Source of the DNA: Cryptomeria japonica
Lineage: Eukaryota; Streptophyta; Pinopsida; Cupressales; Cupressaceae
NCBI RefSeq assembly: GCF_030272615.1
Contig: NC_081406.1
Location: forward strand, 237,687,922-237,751,921
Direction: 5' to 3'
DNA length: 64,000 nt
The notes under the pieces were generated by a model, which was given only the letters and a program-made list of their open reading frames with translations, was not told the origin of the DNA and searched no databases. Position numbers and translations under genes: made by a program. This document shows positions 35,184 to 45,608 of the stretch, one piece after another; position 1 is the first letter of the stretch; each line of letters begins with the position of its first letter.

Positions 35184-35495
35184 ATTCTTGAATTTTTTTT
35201 GGATTCAATTGTGTGTATTTTTTTCCATCAACGTTTCAAATCACACTCTGTGATTCATCCTCAGGATGAAAAGAATTCCAAGGACATGAAAGATGTTGAG
35301 TTGCAGATTTGAGACAAAATATAAAGAGATGAGGGGTATAGGAGGGCATGAGGATCGAGGAAAAAAGAAAAAGAAAAAAGACCACCTAAAGTTAGGAAGA
35401 CAAAAAACCTTAGGAATAACCACCCAAAGAAAAAAAGGGAAGCCTAGCAACACTAACACACCAATTAAAAACAAGACTGTGGACAAAACTTTGCT
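35184..35495. other. Junction region, Lys-rich frame, unassigned
   Basis: Lies between the truncated copia LTR and the chromodomain piece. The plus-strand open frame at 35,293-35,562 is Lys/Arg-rich only because of an A-rich stretch (aagaaaaagaaaaaag). It may be the decayed linker between integrase and chromodomain of the chromovirus that follows. Confidence 0.35.
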
Positions 35496-35738
35496 CCTTC
35501 ATTGGAGATACTCCCACTTGATGATAAAGGGAAACTGGACTTGGATCCCAAAGCTATTATAGACATGAGGGAGAAAGGACTAAGGGAAAAATCCATTCCA
35601 TATTTTTTGGTGAAGTGGAAGAATCTTCGCCTTGATGATACCAATTGGGAAGGGATGGAGATTTTTTAGGATTTGATTTTGAAATTTCTTAAGGACAATC
35701 AATCTTTGGGAAGGAGTTTCATGTCCTTTGCTCCCTAA
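35496..35738 (+). pseudogene. Chromovirus (Ty3/gypsy) C-terminal chromodomain
   Basis: The plus-strand frame reads LPLDDKGKLDLDPKAIIDM, then IPYFLVKWKNLRLDDTNWEG, a stop (TAG, 35,668) and a tail to a TAA at 35,736. The pattern FLVKWKNL–DDTNWE is the core of the chromodomain at the integrase C-terminus of chromoviruses, which guides integration to particular chromatin. Integrase and the rest of pol are not seen. Orientation is opposite to the neighbouring elements, so it is a separate old insertion. Confidence 0.8.
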
Positions 35739-36429
35739 GGCTAACATGCAACACTTCATTTGTAGATTTTTTTTAAAACAATTTGTATGTAGTAATTAAT
35801 AAATATTAGATATTAAATATACTTTAAAATAAAAAAATTTAAATAGTAAAATGGATACCCAAATTTAAATTTCATATTAGGTGCCTATGCTAGGTTATGT
35901 ACCCTACTTTGGAGCATCTATTTATTTTATTTTGGATTTCATTTAAGATATGCTTTAGATTTTGGGATGAATTTTACCATTTTGATGCATTTGAACCAAT
36001 ATGTAAACCCTATCAAATGTGAAGAGGTTGGACAAAAACCCAATCCCTTACAACAAATTCATTCAAAATTCTACATGTTGACTCCTAATCCCTCATTCAT
36101 CATTGCACAAGCCAATTTCATAAGTAGCCATCCTTGTGAACTAAGGTTATTTGGGAGGTGATTCCACAAGTAGCTATAAAAAAAATGTCACAATTAAGGG
36201 CTTATCACTAGACAACATAGAAGACTTAGGAGGCTAGATTTGGAAGAAAAGTTTTCTCATATCTAAGGAAGTTGGTGCTAGATGTGAGCACTCCCCAATT
36301 GTTGGGAAAATGGTGTCTCAACCTTGGTATCTTATCAAGACTTGATATCTTTGGGGAAGAAGTATTTTGAGAAGCAAGTAAATGAGCTCTAACATGATAT
36401 CTCCATCAACATTCTCTCACACAATGGTT
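35739..36429. other. AT-rich spacer, no gene
   Basis: No convincing frame or terminus. A 64-codon frame at 35,967 has no recognisable domain. The region may include the 3' tail of the chromovirus fragment. Confidence 0.4.
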
Positions 36430-39371
36430 TTGTTTAGTTTTAGTTGAAGGTTGTGAAGGTTTAGGTTCATCAGGTATAGGCTTATTTTCTTCTTTCAAGG
36501 AAGGATGCATAAGAGGAGGTCTTTTAGGTTTAACAATAGGAGATGTCAGGTGCTTCCATTTGTAATATGTAGGAGGTGGGACCAGACCATATAAAGGAGG
36601 AATAGAAGGTGTAGGAAGGAGACTGGGTCCATCATGAGGAGGAGGGATAGGTCTATCCTTAGGAGGAATAGATTGACACTTATGAGGAAGAGATTTTCTA
36701 TCCTTGGGAGGAATAATATACTCACCCTTAAGAGAAGAAATAGATTATTCCTTAGGAGAAAGAATATCTCTATCCTTAGGAGGAAGAATAAACTTATCCA
36801 TAAGAAGAGGCATATGATCATCAGTTGGAGGAAGAATAAGTGATGGGTTTATAGGTTTACTCAAGGATAAAATCATCTCATTCTTCCATTTTTTATAAGA
36901 TTGAAAAAGAGGATCACTTATAGGTTTAATTGGTTGGAATTGTTCAAACCAAGAATAATCAAGACAAACATCTCTTTGCCTAATTGTGGGTTGGTACATG
37001 CTATTATTAACAATTATGATCTTGTCATCAAGAGGGAATTTCAAGCATTTATGAACAGTGGAAGGGATTGCTTTCATGGAAGAGAGTCAAGGATTTCCAA
37101 ACTTCACATGAAATTGTTCTGATGTAGGAATTATAGAAAATTTAACATCTAAATCTTTAGTACCAACTTCAATGGGAAGAGAAATAGAACCAATGATGGG
37201 ACAAGAGAAACCATCAAAGATTTTAATCACCACATCAGATTTATCATATGTTACTTGATGCAATTTTAAGGTATAAAGAAATTATTAATTTATCACATTA
37301 ACCATACAAGTCAGATCAATGAGCACCCCTTGAGAGGGTATGCCTTTGATTATCACTATGATATATAATGGGCCATCGGGTGCTTCAATAGTCTCACTAG
37401 GATCAAAGGTAATGGATAAGTTCTTAGTAGTTTATTTCTATCAATAAGATTCACCATATTATTAGACTCAAGACAAAGATCATTGGTTAAGAAGGAAAGA
37501 CAATCAGTCTCAATTACATTAGTGCAATGGGAAGGAAAAGGATCAGTGAATATTTAAAGATTTTGATTTGGAGGATCTACAAATTTATTTCTTTTATCAT
37601 TTACAACAATCATAGATATGGCATTTCTATCAATCAAGTCTTGAATCTTACTGCTTAAGGAATAACACTTTTCAATGTTATGACTACGCTGATGATGATA
37701 TTGGCAAAAAGTTTTGGAATCAAAGGCAGGTGACAAAGGCTTAGTTGTGTTAATTGGTTTAATAAGTTGAAGTTTCAATACATTCCTTTGTAAGAATTAC
37801 ATCATAATACTATGCAAATCTTCATTAAGATGAGTGAATTATTTTCTAAAGTATTTGGACAAAGGAGGCATACCTATTGTTGTGAATGCTACTTGAGTTT
37901 TGTTGTTTTCATTAAAATTGATGAATCCCTTATTCATTTTGAAATTCACATAAGGTTGTTCAAAAATTTCACTTTTATCATTTGGAGATCCATTGAAGAT
38001 GATTGTTCCAATTGACTCATAATAAGGTGATAATTATGGAGTACTATGCACAACTGCATAAAGGAAGCAAACTCAAAAAAAAGAAGTTTATCCTTAATAT
38101 CTTTTTACAAATTATGAATAAACATTCTTTGAATATCTTGATCAAGCATAGGAAAACAAATTTGAGAATACAAATGTTTGTATCTACCAATAAATCAGTC
38201 ACTTTTTCTTTAACACCTTGTTTATAATGCATCAAAGTGATCAAAGTGATCTTAGGACCAATATTATTGTGAAATTGTTGAATAAAAGCATTAGCCAATT
38301 GTTGAAAAGAAGTAATAGAATGAGGCAAATAACAATACCATTGCAAAGCTTTATCCCCAAGTGTTCTAGTAAACAATTTAGCTAACAATCTTTGGTCATG
38401 AGAAATATCACTACAAAAAGTTTGAAATGTTTTAGCATGAGTAAAGGATCATCTTTTCCATTATAAATATCCAATTGATGGACTTCAACAAGTTTAGGAG
38501 GGACAACTCAGACAATGTCATTAGATGATGGGCTCCCTACATCAAATGTGGGCACATTATACTTAGATTGATTTATGGAAGCTATTTGTTGTTGTAAGGA
38601 AGACATTTTTTGAGCTATATTATTGATGGTATCTTCAATGGAAGGATTGAAATTGAACATGTTGGATTGAGGAGGGGTAACATTGTTGAATGAAGGAGGA
38701 TCTTGAGAATGAGGAGGTGGGACACTATGATAGGTAGTTATGAGAGATGATTGGGTAAAAAATAGAAGACTCATTGGAGGAGGTATGAAAGAATTATGAT
38801 TAGAGGAGTTTCCCCCTTGGATAACATGGGTAGGTATGATATTTTATGTATAGGTAGCCATGATGTTAGATGTAAAAGTGCGAACACTAGATATAGGAGT
38901 AGTCAATGAAATATAATGATTAACTTGACTAGGAGGTTGTGTATAGCCAAGGACTTCAACACAACTATTCATAGGTATAATATTAGTATCAAAAATATGA
39001 GAAATACCATGCAACACATCAACACCAAGTTTATCACTTTGAACCATTGTTTTTAATCCTTCAATCAATGGTAGAGCTTCACTTTCTAGGTATTGTTGAC
39101 TCATCCATTGTTGAAGATTTTAAAATTTATTGTCAATCTTTGCCAATTGGTCAATGGACACCCTATTTAGTGATTCATCAACATCATGAGTATTAAGGAA
39201 AGAATGAGAATAAACAAGATCATTTGTAGGATTGGAAGAACCACCAACATTCTCATGGAATAAGTTATCCAAATTAGGCTCCATCTCCTCAGTAATTAAA
39301 CCTTGGGAACCCTTAATTCTACAACTTCTCATGAGAATATTATAGGTTGAACTAATAGTAGTAAAAATCAT
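36430..39371 (-). pseudogene. Tat-like Ty3/gypsy gag and protease remnant
   Basis: Minus strand, in order: SCRIKGSQGLITEEMEPNL (39.3 kb); MSQQYLESEALPLIEGLK and VDVLHGISHIF (39.1 kb); a Pro/Gln/Asn-rich linker (38.7 kb); the retrotransposon gag core LFTRTLGDKALQWYCYLP and FQQLANAFIQQF (38.35 kb); a CX2HX4HX4C knuckle in FCQYHHQRSHNIEKC (37.68 kb), the same C-H-H-C spacing as in the 17.5 kb element; a protease-like GVLIDLTCMVNVI (37.3 kb), whose Asp-Ser/Thr-Gly is degraded; and AIPSTVHKCLKFPLDDKIIIV (37.05 kb), matching AVPSTYHQCIKFP of the large element. A Pro-rich tail follows. Reverse transcriptase and integrase are absent. Many stops. Confidence 0.8.
36620..36830. repeat. Degenerate in-frame repeat of a PPKDR motif
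   Basis: On the plus strand the words tccttaggagga or close variants recur about every 30-50 bp. On the minus strand this encodes repeated ILPPKDRD, IIPPKDRK and SIPPKDRP blocks between the protease remnant and the lost part of pol. Confidence 0.6.
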
Positions 39372-39389
39372 GCACTAGGGGAGGGAAAT

Positions 39390-39850
39390 TGGAATTTTGA
39401 ATTTTGAATTTTGAATTTAAAACTAAATAAATAATGCAAAATTTGGCTAAAAATGATTGTTTAATTGCTTAAGACAATCGATTTGTGATTTTGAAAAGAT
39501 AAATAATTATGCAACCCACAAAAAAATTTTAATTTAAAAAAAATTAGGGCATTGTGCAAATAACTTCTTAATTTTAAAATTTAAATTTAAAATTAGATTT
39601 AAGATTACAATTTTGAAATTGAAATAATTAATGCAAAATTGGGCAACCCACAAGGCTAATTTAAATTTAAAAATTAGGGTTCTTGAAATTAACCACTTGA
39701 TTTTAAAATTTAAATTTGAAATTAGACCTATGATTTCAAATTTTGAATTAGCTTTAAAGTGATAATTCAAAATTTCAACAATCCACAAGCTCAGTTTTAA
39801 ATATTTTGAAAAAATAAGGATTTTTGAAATTAACCACTAAATTTTTATGA
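39390..39850. repeat. ~132 bp tandem repeats in element leader
   Basis: Three diverged copies start with caacccaca (39,513), caacccaca (39,644) and caatccaca (39,779) and share attaggg-tt-aaattaacca and ttttaaaatttaaattt. They fill the leader between the primer site and gag of the 36-41 kb element. Confidence 0.6.
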
Positions 39851-39949
39851 TTTGCAAGGAGATCAAACTTGTAAATGAAAACTTGAATTTTAAATCACAT
39901 AAACACTCACATTTGAGAACATAAATTAGACATAAGGGTGCAATGATTT

Positions 39950-39959
39950 GAGTTCACCA
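39950..39959 (-). other. Primer binding site of the 36-41 kb element
   Basis: Plus strand gagttcacca, so the minus strand starts TGGTGAACTC, three bases from the LTR. Same site type as at 19,868 and 59,896. Confidence 0.6.
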
Positions 39960-39962
39960 AAA

Positions 39963-41074
39963 TGTAATGGGTGGAAAATTAGGGTTTTCACCATTAGATG
40001 CATGAAAACCACCAATTTGCCATTACATTAAAAAGAGGGGTGAATCCAATAGATTCAGTCACAAATCAATAATGATAAGGACTAAATACTAATTAGATTC
40101 TTGTGAGTTGAAATGTTGAAATTAGGGAAAATGGTTGAAAATGAAGTTAAAAATGCGGCAACAATGAGCTACAATCATCAAATTGAGGCACACACCTATA
40201 TTTGAGCAGTATATGCAAATTCAGACCAAATCTTTGAAAAAAATCCAAAAATGTTGGGACCAAAGTGTCCATTGCTCTAGTTCTCCTAAATTTTTTCATG
40301 CCAAAGAGGGTTGATTTGTCTCTACAAATAATGCCTATTTTGAAGATCACAACTTTGTACCTATTTCTTGCACACATAAAGAAAGAGAAATAGGTTGGGA
40401 AAAGAGGCTTTCTTAGGTCAAACCTCGGTTTCAGAATTAACCATGAAATAGAGATAAAAGGTAATTGAATTGTTGTAAATGAAGATTATCCTTTTGAGGG
40501 AGATGTTGAATAATAACTAAAAATCAAATGATATACCTCTTTGTGAAGTTTTGTTTGTCTCCACAAGGGATTAGGGTTTCATGAAGTTTTTGATAAAATG
40601 TAAATCTTTACTTCAATGCTTGAATCTTGACTTTATTACTGCTCCTAAGATTTAAGGAATACTGATTATTGCTCAATTGCTCTTGAATGCTTGATCTAAT
40701 GTGTGTATAATGATTATCAGATTGATTTGATTACTCAAATGAGAAAGGAAAACCCTCCTTTTATACCTTTTTGTCATAAAAATTGCTAATTTGCCAAGAT
40801 AAGCCGACACGGAGCTAGAAATCTCGCTCAAATTTGAAATAGAGCAAAGGGTATCAAAGGGGCCCAAAATAGGGAGGACCACAACATGGCACTCTAGTCC
40901 TACCCCATTTGGGGGCTAGGACAGGGTGCCTAGCTTATGCAAAAGGTAAAAAGTAATGTCATTTTTAAGAAATACGAGCAAAATCGGTTCCCAATCAGGC
41001 CTAGAGAAATAAACTCTAAGGCAAGGTCCCAATGCGATCAAAATTGTACAAGAATGCAATTTTAGGATGCTACA
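39963..41074 (-). mobile_element. 5' LTR of the 36-41 kb Tat-like element
   Basis: Begins tgtaatggg just past the primer site and is inferred to end at gatgctaca (41,074), giving TGTAGCATCC in the element's orientation. The other two LTRs of this kind end in the same five bases. No partner LTR is present. The copia LTR at 41,099 was inserted 24 bp beyond the end. Confidence 0.6.
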
Positions 41075-41282
41075 AAGATAAGATGGGTTCCACTTTATTG
41101 TTGGCATTGTGTTGTCATTGATGTCAATCGATATAGAAGGACAACTAGTATGGGAGTATTGTTGACATGAAATCATTAATGTCAACTAGTGTTATAGGTC
41201 ACAGATAAAGAAGAACAATGTCATTCAAAGGAATGACCACTAGAGTCAATGGTACACAGGTTAATGTTTGACTTGTGTGACT

Positions 41283-41606
41283 GATATGGATAGGTTACCA
41301 GTACATCTACCACTGGTAAAGAGAAAATGTCAATTGGTAAGTGATGTGTTGACATGGAGAAAACAAATCAATCAAGTGAGTGGTTGTCAACTAGCAACCT
41401 TATGAAAAGTGTACAAGAAAGATGTATAGGTCACTAGTATGGATGATATGGACAAGTTACCAGTATAGTTTGCCACTGGTAAGGAGAAGATGTCAACTAG
41501 TAATTGGTGTATTGACTTGGAGAATAAAAATCAACCAAGAGAGTGGTTGTCAACCAACAAGCTTATGACAAGTGTATAAGAAGGATGTACAGGTCACCGA
41601 TATGTT
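41283..41606. repeat. 162 bp tandem duplication inside the copia LTR
   Basis: The block starting gatatgga at 41,283 recurs at 41,445 (shared: ggttaccagta versus agttaccagta, ccactggtaa, gagtggttgtcaac, aaggatgta). The copies differ at many positions, so the duplication is old. Confidence 0.85.
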
Positions 41607-43388
41607 GTTCAAATGCAGAACAACAAGACTCCCACCAGATAGAGATGTAGTCACCATGTGAAGAGATGACTAATAGTGAATGTACCCACACCAAATCATG
41701 AGTTCATTGCAGGATGTAGATGACAAGGACTCACTCCCACCAGTAAGTGGAGCTTATCTCCTATTATACAAAGTATGCATCATAGATCTGTGATAAGAAT
41801 GAAGAGGTAAAGGTAGGTGTTTCAAGGATCACATGGATCTACCGGTAAATTAAAGGGATGCCTCAAGTGCATGAAATCAGGGATATGCAATGGATCAACA
41901 TAGAAGGCATGTTACACCACTAGGATAGAAAAGGAAGAGTAGAGAATTGATGGATTTGTCACCTTGACAAACTAGTTGAGATAATGTTTGTTTTGATGAT
42001 GAAGATGGCAAAGTAGAGGATCTGTAGAGAGAGTATGCAACCCATATGCAGATGCCTTGGATGGAATTAGTTGAAGGTTGATGACATGGTATCATTAGGA
42101 TGGCTACTGGTGAGTATGAGAACTGGGAAGGAAGCAAAGAGGCTAAGTGATGTGCTCCTACCTGATGAGAATGTGCATGATATGGATAGACATGTCTGGT
42201 GACTGGTTAAGGGGTTCCACCGATAGATCAGCAAAGTGGAGACATGAAGGGTAACCGGTAAAGTGTGAGATACCGAGAGGGTTAGTGAACTGGCAGAAAA
42301 GAAGGACCAGTTGAGTGTATGGTTAGTGTTCCTATTTGAGCCGACATGGAGATCTTTGTTGAAGTGGATACCGATAAAGGATGTCACATGGAGTTGAAGT
42401 GGAAAGATCATAGAGGTCGGTGAAGTGTCATGTCGATGAGGTAGAGGATAGTTGGTCGACATTAAATATTGACTATGAGACTTGAGGAAGAAAAGCAGAG
42501 GATTGCGGCTCGAGATGAAGAAAAAAGAAAGAAATCTAGAAATGACTGATCTTGTAGATCGAAGCAAATTCAAGGAGTAGTTTGGTGAGTGGATCAAGGA
42601 AGGATGATCCGATATTTGTTCTCACTTGTCAAAGGAAACAACTGAGATATTTTTGGCATTTGATAGATGCAGGTCGACATACAGGGTCGTGTTTGCTAAG
42701 TTTAGCAAACGTGTATTTAAAGGCACATTAATGGCGGTGATGTGCAGATAGTTATCTTGGAGTTCAAATCAAATGAGTTCTGATTGGATTTGATGTGCCT
42801 CATGATCAATAGAAGAAATCATAACTGCCTAAAGTTGGAATTGGCCTTTAGTGGGAAAACAAGTTGATAAATAGGCAAGCCAAAATTGATGGATGTTGCT
42901 ACTAAAGGAGAGAGTGTTGCTTGAGAGAAAACGAGTTAAGTATTCAACGAGTATCTAAAAAGAGACTAAGTGGGTGTGAGTGAGAATCAGGTTGAGAGTA
43001 TCAGCTAACAAAGGTGGCGAACCTGTAGTTGTAAGTGACTCAGTGAGAGAAGTATACCGGTGGTGACCAAACTGGTAGAGGAGTTGTAGAAGAGTACAGA
43101 GTAAGCAAGAAGGAACCAGCAAAAGATAGAACCGGTGAGAACAACAGAGAAATTGAGAGAAGAGTCAACCAGTAGGGAGAACTGATAGAGGGAGAGAACT
43201 AGTAGAGAAGGAGAAAAGGATGAATCAATAAGGTTGCAGTAGTGAGAGGGTGAGAGCGAGAGAACCAACAGTGAACTGGATAGAAGATCCAGTAGAGAGT
43301 CTTGAAGAAGAGTTACAAAATTCATTTGTAACAAGCTTATTAACTTGTAAATGATTACGTTTTGTATTCATTGAGTTGGAGCTCAGTG

Positions 43389-43458
43389 CAGGGGTTGTAG
43401 CTCCTTGGGTTGGTGCCCTAAATCAGGGGTTGGTGCTCCTTGGGTTGGTACCCTAAAC
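43389..43458. repeat. 35 bp tandem duplication near LTR end
   Basis: caggggttg...ctccttgggttggt...ccctaaa occurs at 43,389 and again at 43,424, in the part of the copia LTR close to its 3' end. Confidence 0.85.
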
Positions 43459-43732
43459 ATTGTAATCAGGGATTCATTGTGAGGCTGGATTGGAGCTGTA
43501 GACTCCACCAGTATTTCTCATTGAGGTTTTTCCCATCTTGGGTTTTCCTCCTATATGCTAGTGTTATATGATGCTCATTTTTGTGTGAATGGATTTATGT
43601 TGGTCTCCCTACTTACTGGTAAGTCTACATTGAGTTAGATTTGATAACTGGTATACACACATAAGGTAGTTAAAGGGAAAGTTTGAGAACCACTGATTCA
43701 CCCACCTCTTAGTGGTGCATTGTGTCTAACAA

Positions 43733-43745
43733 TTGGTATCAGAGC
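43733..43745 (+). other. Copia primer binding site (tRNA-iMet)
   Basis: ttggtatcagagc lies one base after the LTR end and matches the site complementary to the 3' end of initiator tRNA-Met, the usual copia primer. Confidence 0.92.
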
Positions 43746-43798
43746 ATAGGTTCCCAGTCAGACAAGCTTTCACAAGCTTGGGTAGATTTTGGCTTAAA

Positions 43799-43803
43799 GA
43801 CAC
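43799..43803. other. 5 bp target-site duplication GACAC, left
   Basis: The five bases before the left LTR equal the five after the right LTR (61,299-61,303). This proves that the LTR pair came in as one insertion and fixes the borders of the 17.5 kb element. Confidence 0.95.
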
Positions 43804-45196
43804 TGATGCTCTGCTAAATGGACAAGGTTAGCAATTGACAAACAACACAAAACACACAAGAAAATTGTTAGTGTTAGTCAATCAAAAACTAATCTAAACA
43901 GGCATATCAAAAGAGACACTAAAATCATGCTAATATATCTAACAAATGAAACAAAGATAATGAGGCATCTCCAAATGCCTCTTAGCATGCTCTTAGTTCC
44001 TTCTCCCTTGTTCCTCTCCTCTCCAAGTTCCAAAATAGTGTAGCTCTCAGCAGCTTTTTGCACTATGGATGCTTATGGAGGATTGAGATTGAAGTATTTG
44101 CTCTAAATATGCATAAAAAGTTAATACTATACTATTGATATTAAAATGATTGATTTTATCCAAAATGACAAGATATTAGTTAATTATGCTAAAATGCTCT
44201 CTTAAAATGCCTATAGCTTAAATGCATACAAGTTTTTAGGATCTTGATTATGAAGAAATGGGCTCTATTTATAGGAAAAATGGAGCAATGGATGGTTGAG
44301 ATTGAGCAATCTCAACAAGGGTCAGGATTGAATGATTTCAAATCCATGTGATGGCTTTCAACCCAATCTCAAGATGACAAGTGTCAATGTGAGATAGGTT
44401 GAGAGGAGAGGGAATAAGCATTAAATGTTTGATATGACTTTGGGAGTTAGAGTCAAGGTTAATTGAATGAATAAACTCTTTATTCAAAGAATAAAGCTTT
44501 TATCCAATGGATAAACTCTTGTGCAAATGTGAAATGGATGAATATGGTCAAAACAATAAATGTTTGGGGGGACAAGTTTGAAATAACCATAAATGGTTAT
44601 ATAAGAGCCATAAATGGTCATGTAAGAGCCATTAGTGGTCTTGGAAGACTTTGGGGGTTAATTTGTTGAACACACAAAGCATTAAATATTTTTCAAAGGC
44701 TTTTTAAGTCTTTGAGAAGTGACTCCATTTTGCTTAGGAATGTGACAATATTTAGGGGATGGATTAGGCTAATTAGGAAGGGGTTAGAAGAATCTAGAAG
44801 GGGATTAGATTTTGCAAGTGGATTTGGTGGGTGAGGGAAAATAGGATTTTATTAAAATAAAAATTCATTTATTTCAATAAATGTGTGCAAATTGCATTTT
44901 TAAGAAAATGCAAGTGGGGGGGGGTAATGATTTAAATAAATATTTTTATTTAATTTATTTATTTAAAAGAGGAATAGGGGATGTAATTAAATAAATAGAT
45001 TTTATTTATTTAATTGATTGGAATTTTGATTTAATGATTTAATTAAAATAAATTGATTAATTTATTTAATTAATAGAAGAATGTTTGGGAATAAATTAAT
45101 TAAATATTAATTTAATTAACTGATGGCTAGTGGATTTTTAATCAAATAAATAGCGAATATTTATTTAATTAAGCTGGACAGATTTGTGTGACTACA
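43804..45196 (-). mobile_element. 3' LTR of the 17.5 kb element
   Basis: Plus strand starts tgatgctctg and ends gtgactaca; in element direction TGTAGTCACAC to GCAGAGCATCA. A minus-strand TATA box lies at 44,265. The minus-strand 61-codon frame at 43,878 occurs in both LTRs and has no recognisable function. Confidence 0.95.
44265..44273 (-). promoter_or_regulatory. TATA box in 3' LTR
   Basis: Minus strand TATAAATAG, conserved at 60,369 in the other LTR. In this LTR it would drive transcription out into the flanking copia LTR on the left. Confidence 0.65.
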
Positions 45197-45209
45197 TTTG
45201 CCCCTCTTT
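45197..45209 (-). other. Polypurine tract of the 17.5 kb element
   Basis: Minus strand AAAGAGGGGCAAA directly beside the left LTR. It fixes the minus orientation of the element. Confidence 0.85.
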
Positions 45210-45505
45210 GAGATGGTGCGGTTTATCGTGTCGTTTCAAAGAAAGAAAAACTGGTGTGAAGAAATGCCCCATAAAATGTAAATTTAATGGGTGGTATGCC
45301 CCCTCGAGAGATGGGCCACAAAATTTTGAAAAGTCGGGCAATCACTCGAAAAAGAATGAAAATTGGCAGGGTGGTAGAAGAGAAGGAGTTAGCCATACGG
45401 GTGAAAAATAGAAGAAAACGGGGGGGAAATGGAGAAATGGGGGGCTCGGGAAGTTCACGGGGACCACGACGGTGAGCGGGGGGAAGTTACGGTGATGGCG
45501 AAGGG

Positions 45506-45513
45506 TATAAATG
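45506..45513 (+). promoter_or_regulatory. TATA box of the antisense PMD gene
   Basis: tataaatg on the plus strand lies 103 bp before the first ATG of the PMD gene, in G-rich sequence unlike the AT-rich surroundings. Transcription would start near 45,540, leaving a leader of about 70 bases. Position is suggestive; expression is unproven. Confidence 0.5.
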
Positions 45514-45608
45514 GGGTGAAAGAGGTGAAAACAGGATCATTTGTGACCGCAACCAGTGTGAAACCAGAGCTCTGCGAGTGACATTTGGAGGAGCGAGCAG
45601 CAGCCAGG

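Larger units (their letters stand above)
41099..43731 (+). mobile_element. Ty1/copia 5' LTR of the nesting host element
   Basis: Starts TGTTGGCATTG and ends TCTAACA directly before a primer binding site, so it is the 5' LTR of a plus-strand copia element. At 2,633 bp it is long for copia, partly because of the internal duplications listed separately. The minus-strand frames inside it (41,895-42,597, 43,005-43,334) are not supported as genes. Its gag begins at 61,305, beyond the inserted 17.5 kb element. Confidence 0.88.

Noticed and set aside
35293-35562. Lys-rich 89-codon frame
   Set aside because: It follows from an A-rich tract and overlaps the chromodomain frame, which is the real coding remnant.
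41895-42597. Ser/Thr-rich minus-strand frames in the copia LTR
   Set aside because: They lie wholly inside an LTR and have no conserved domain.
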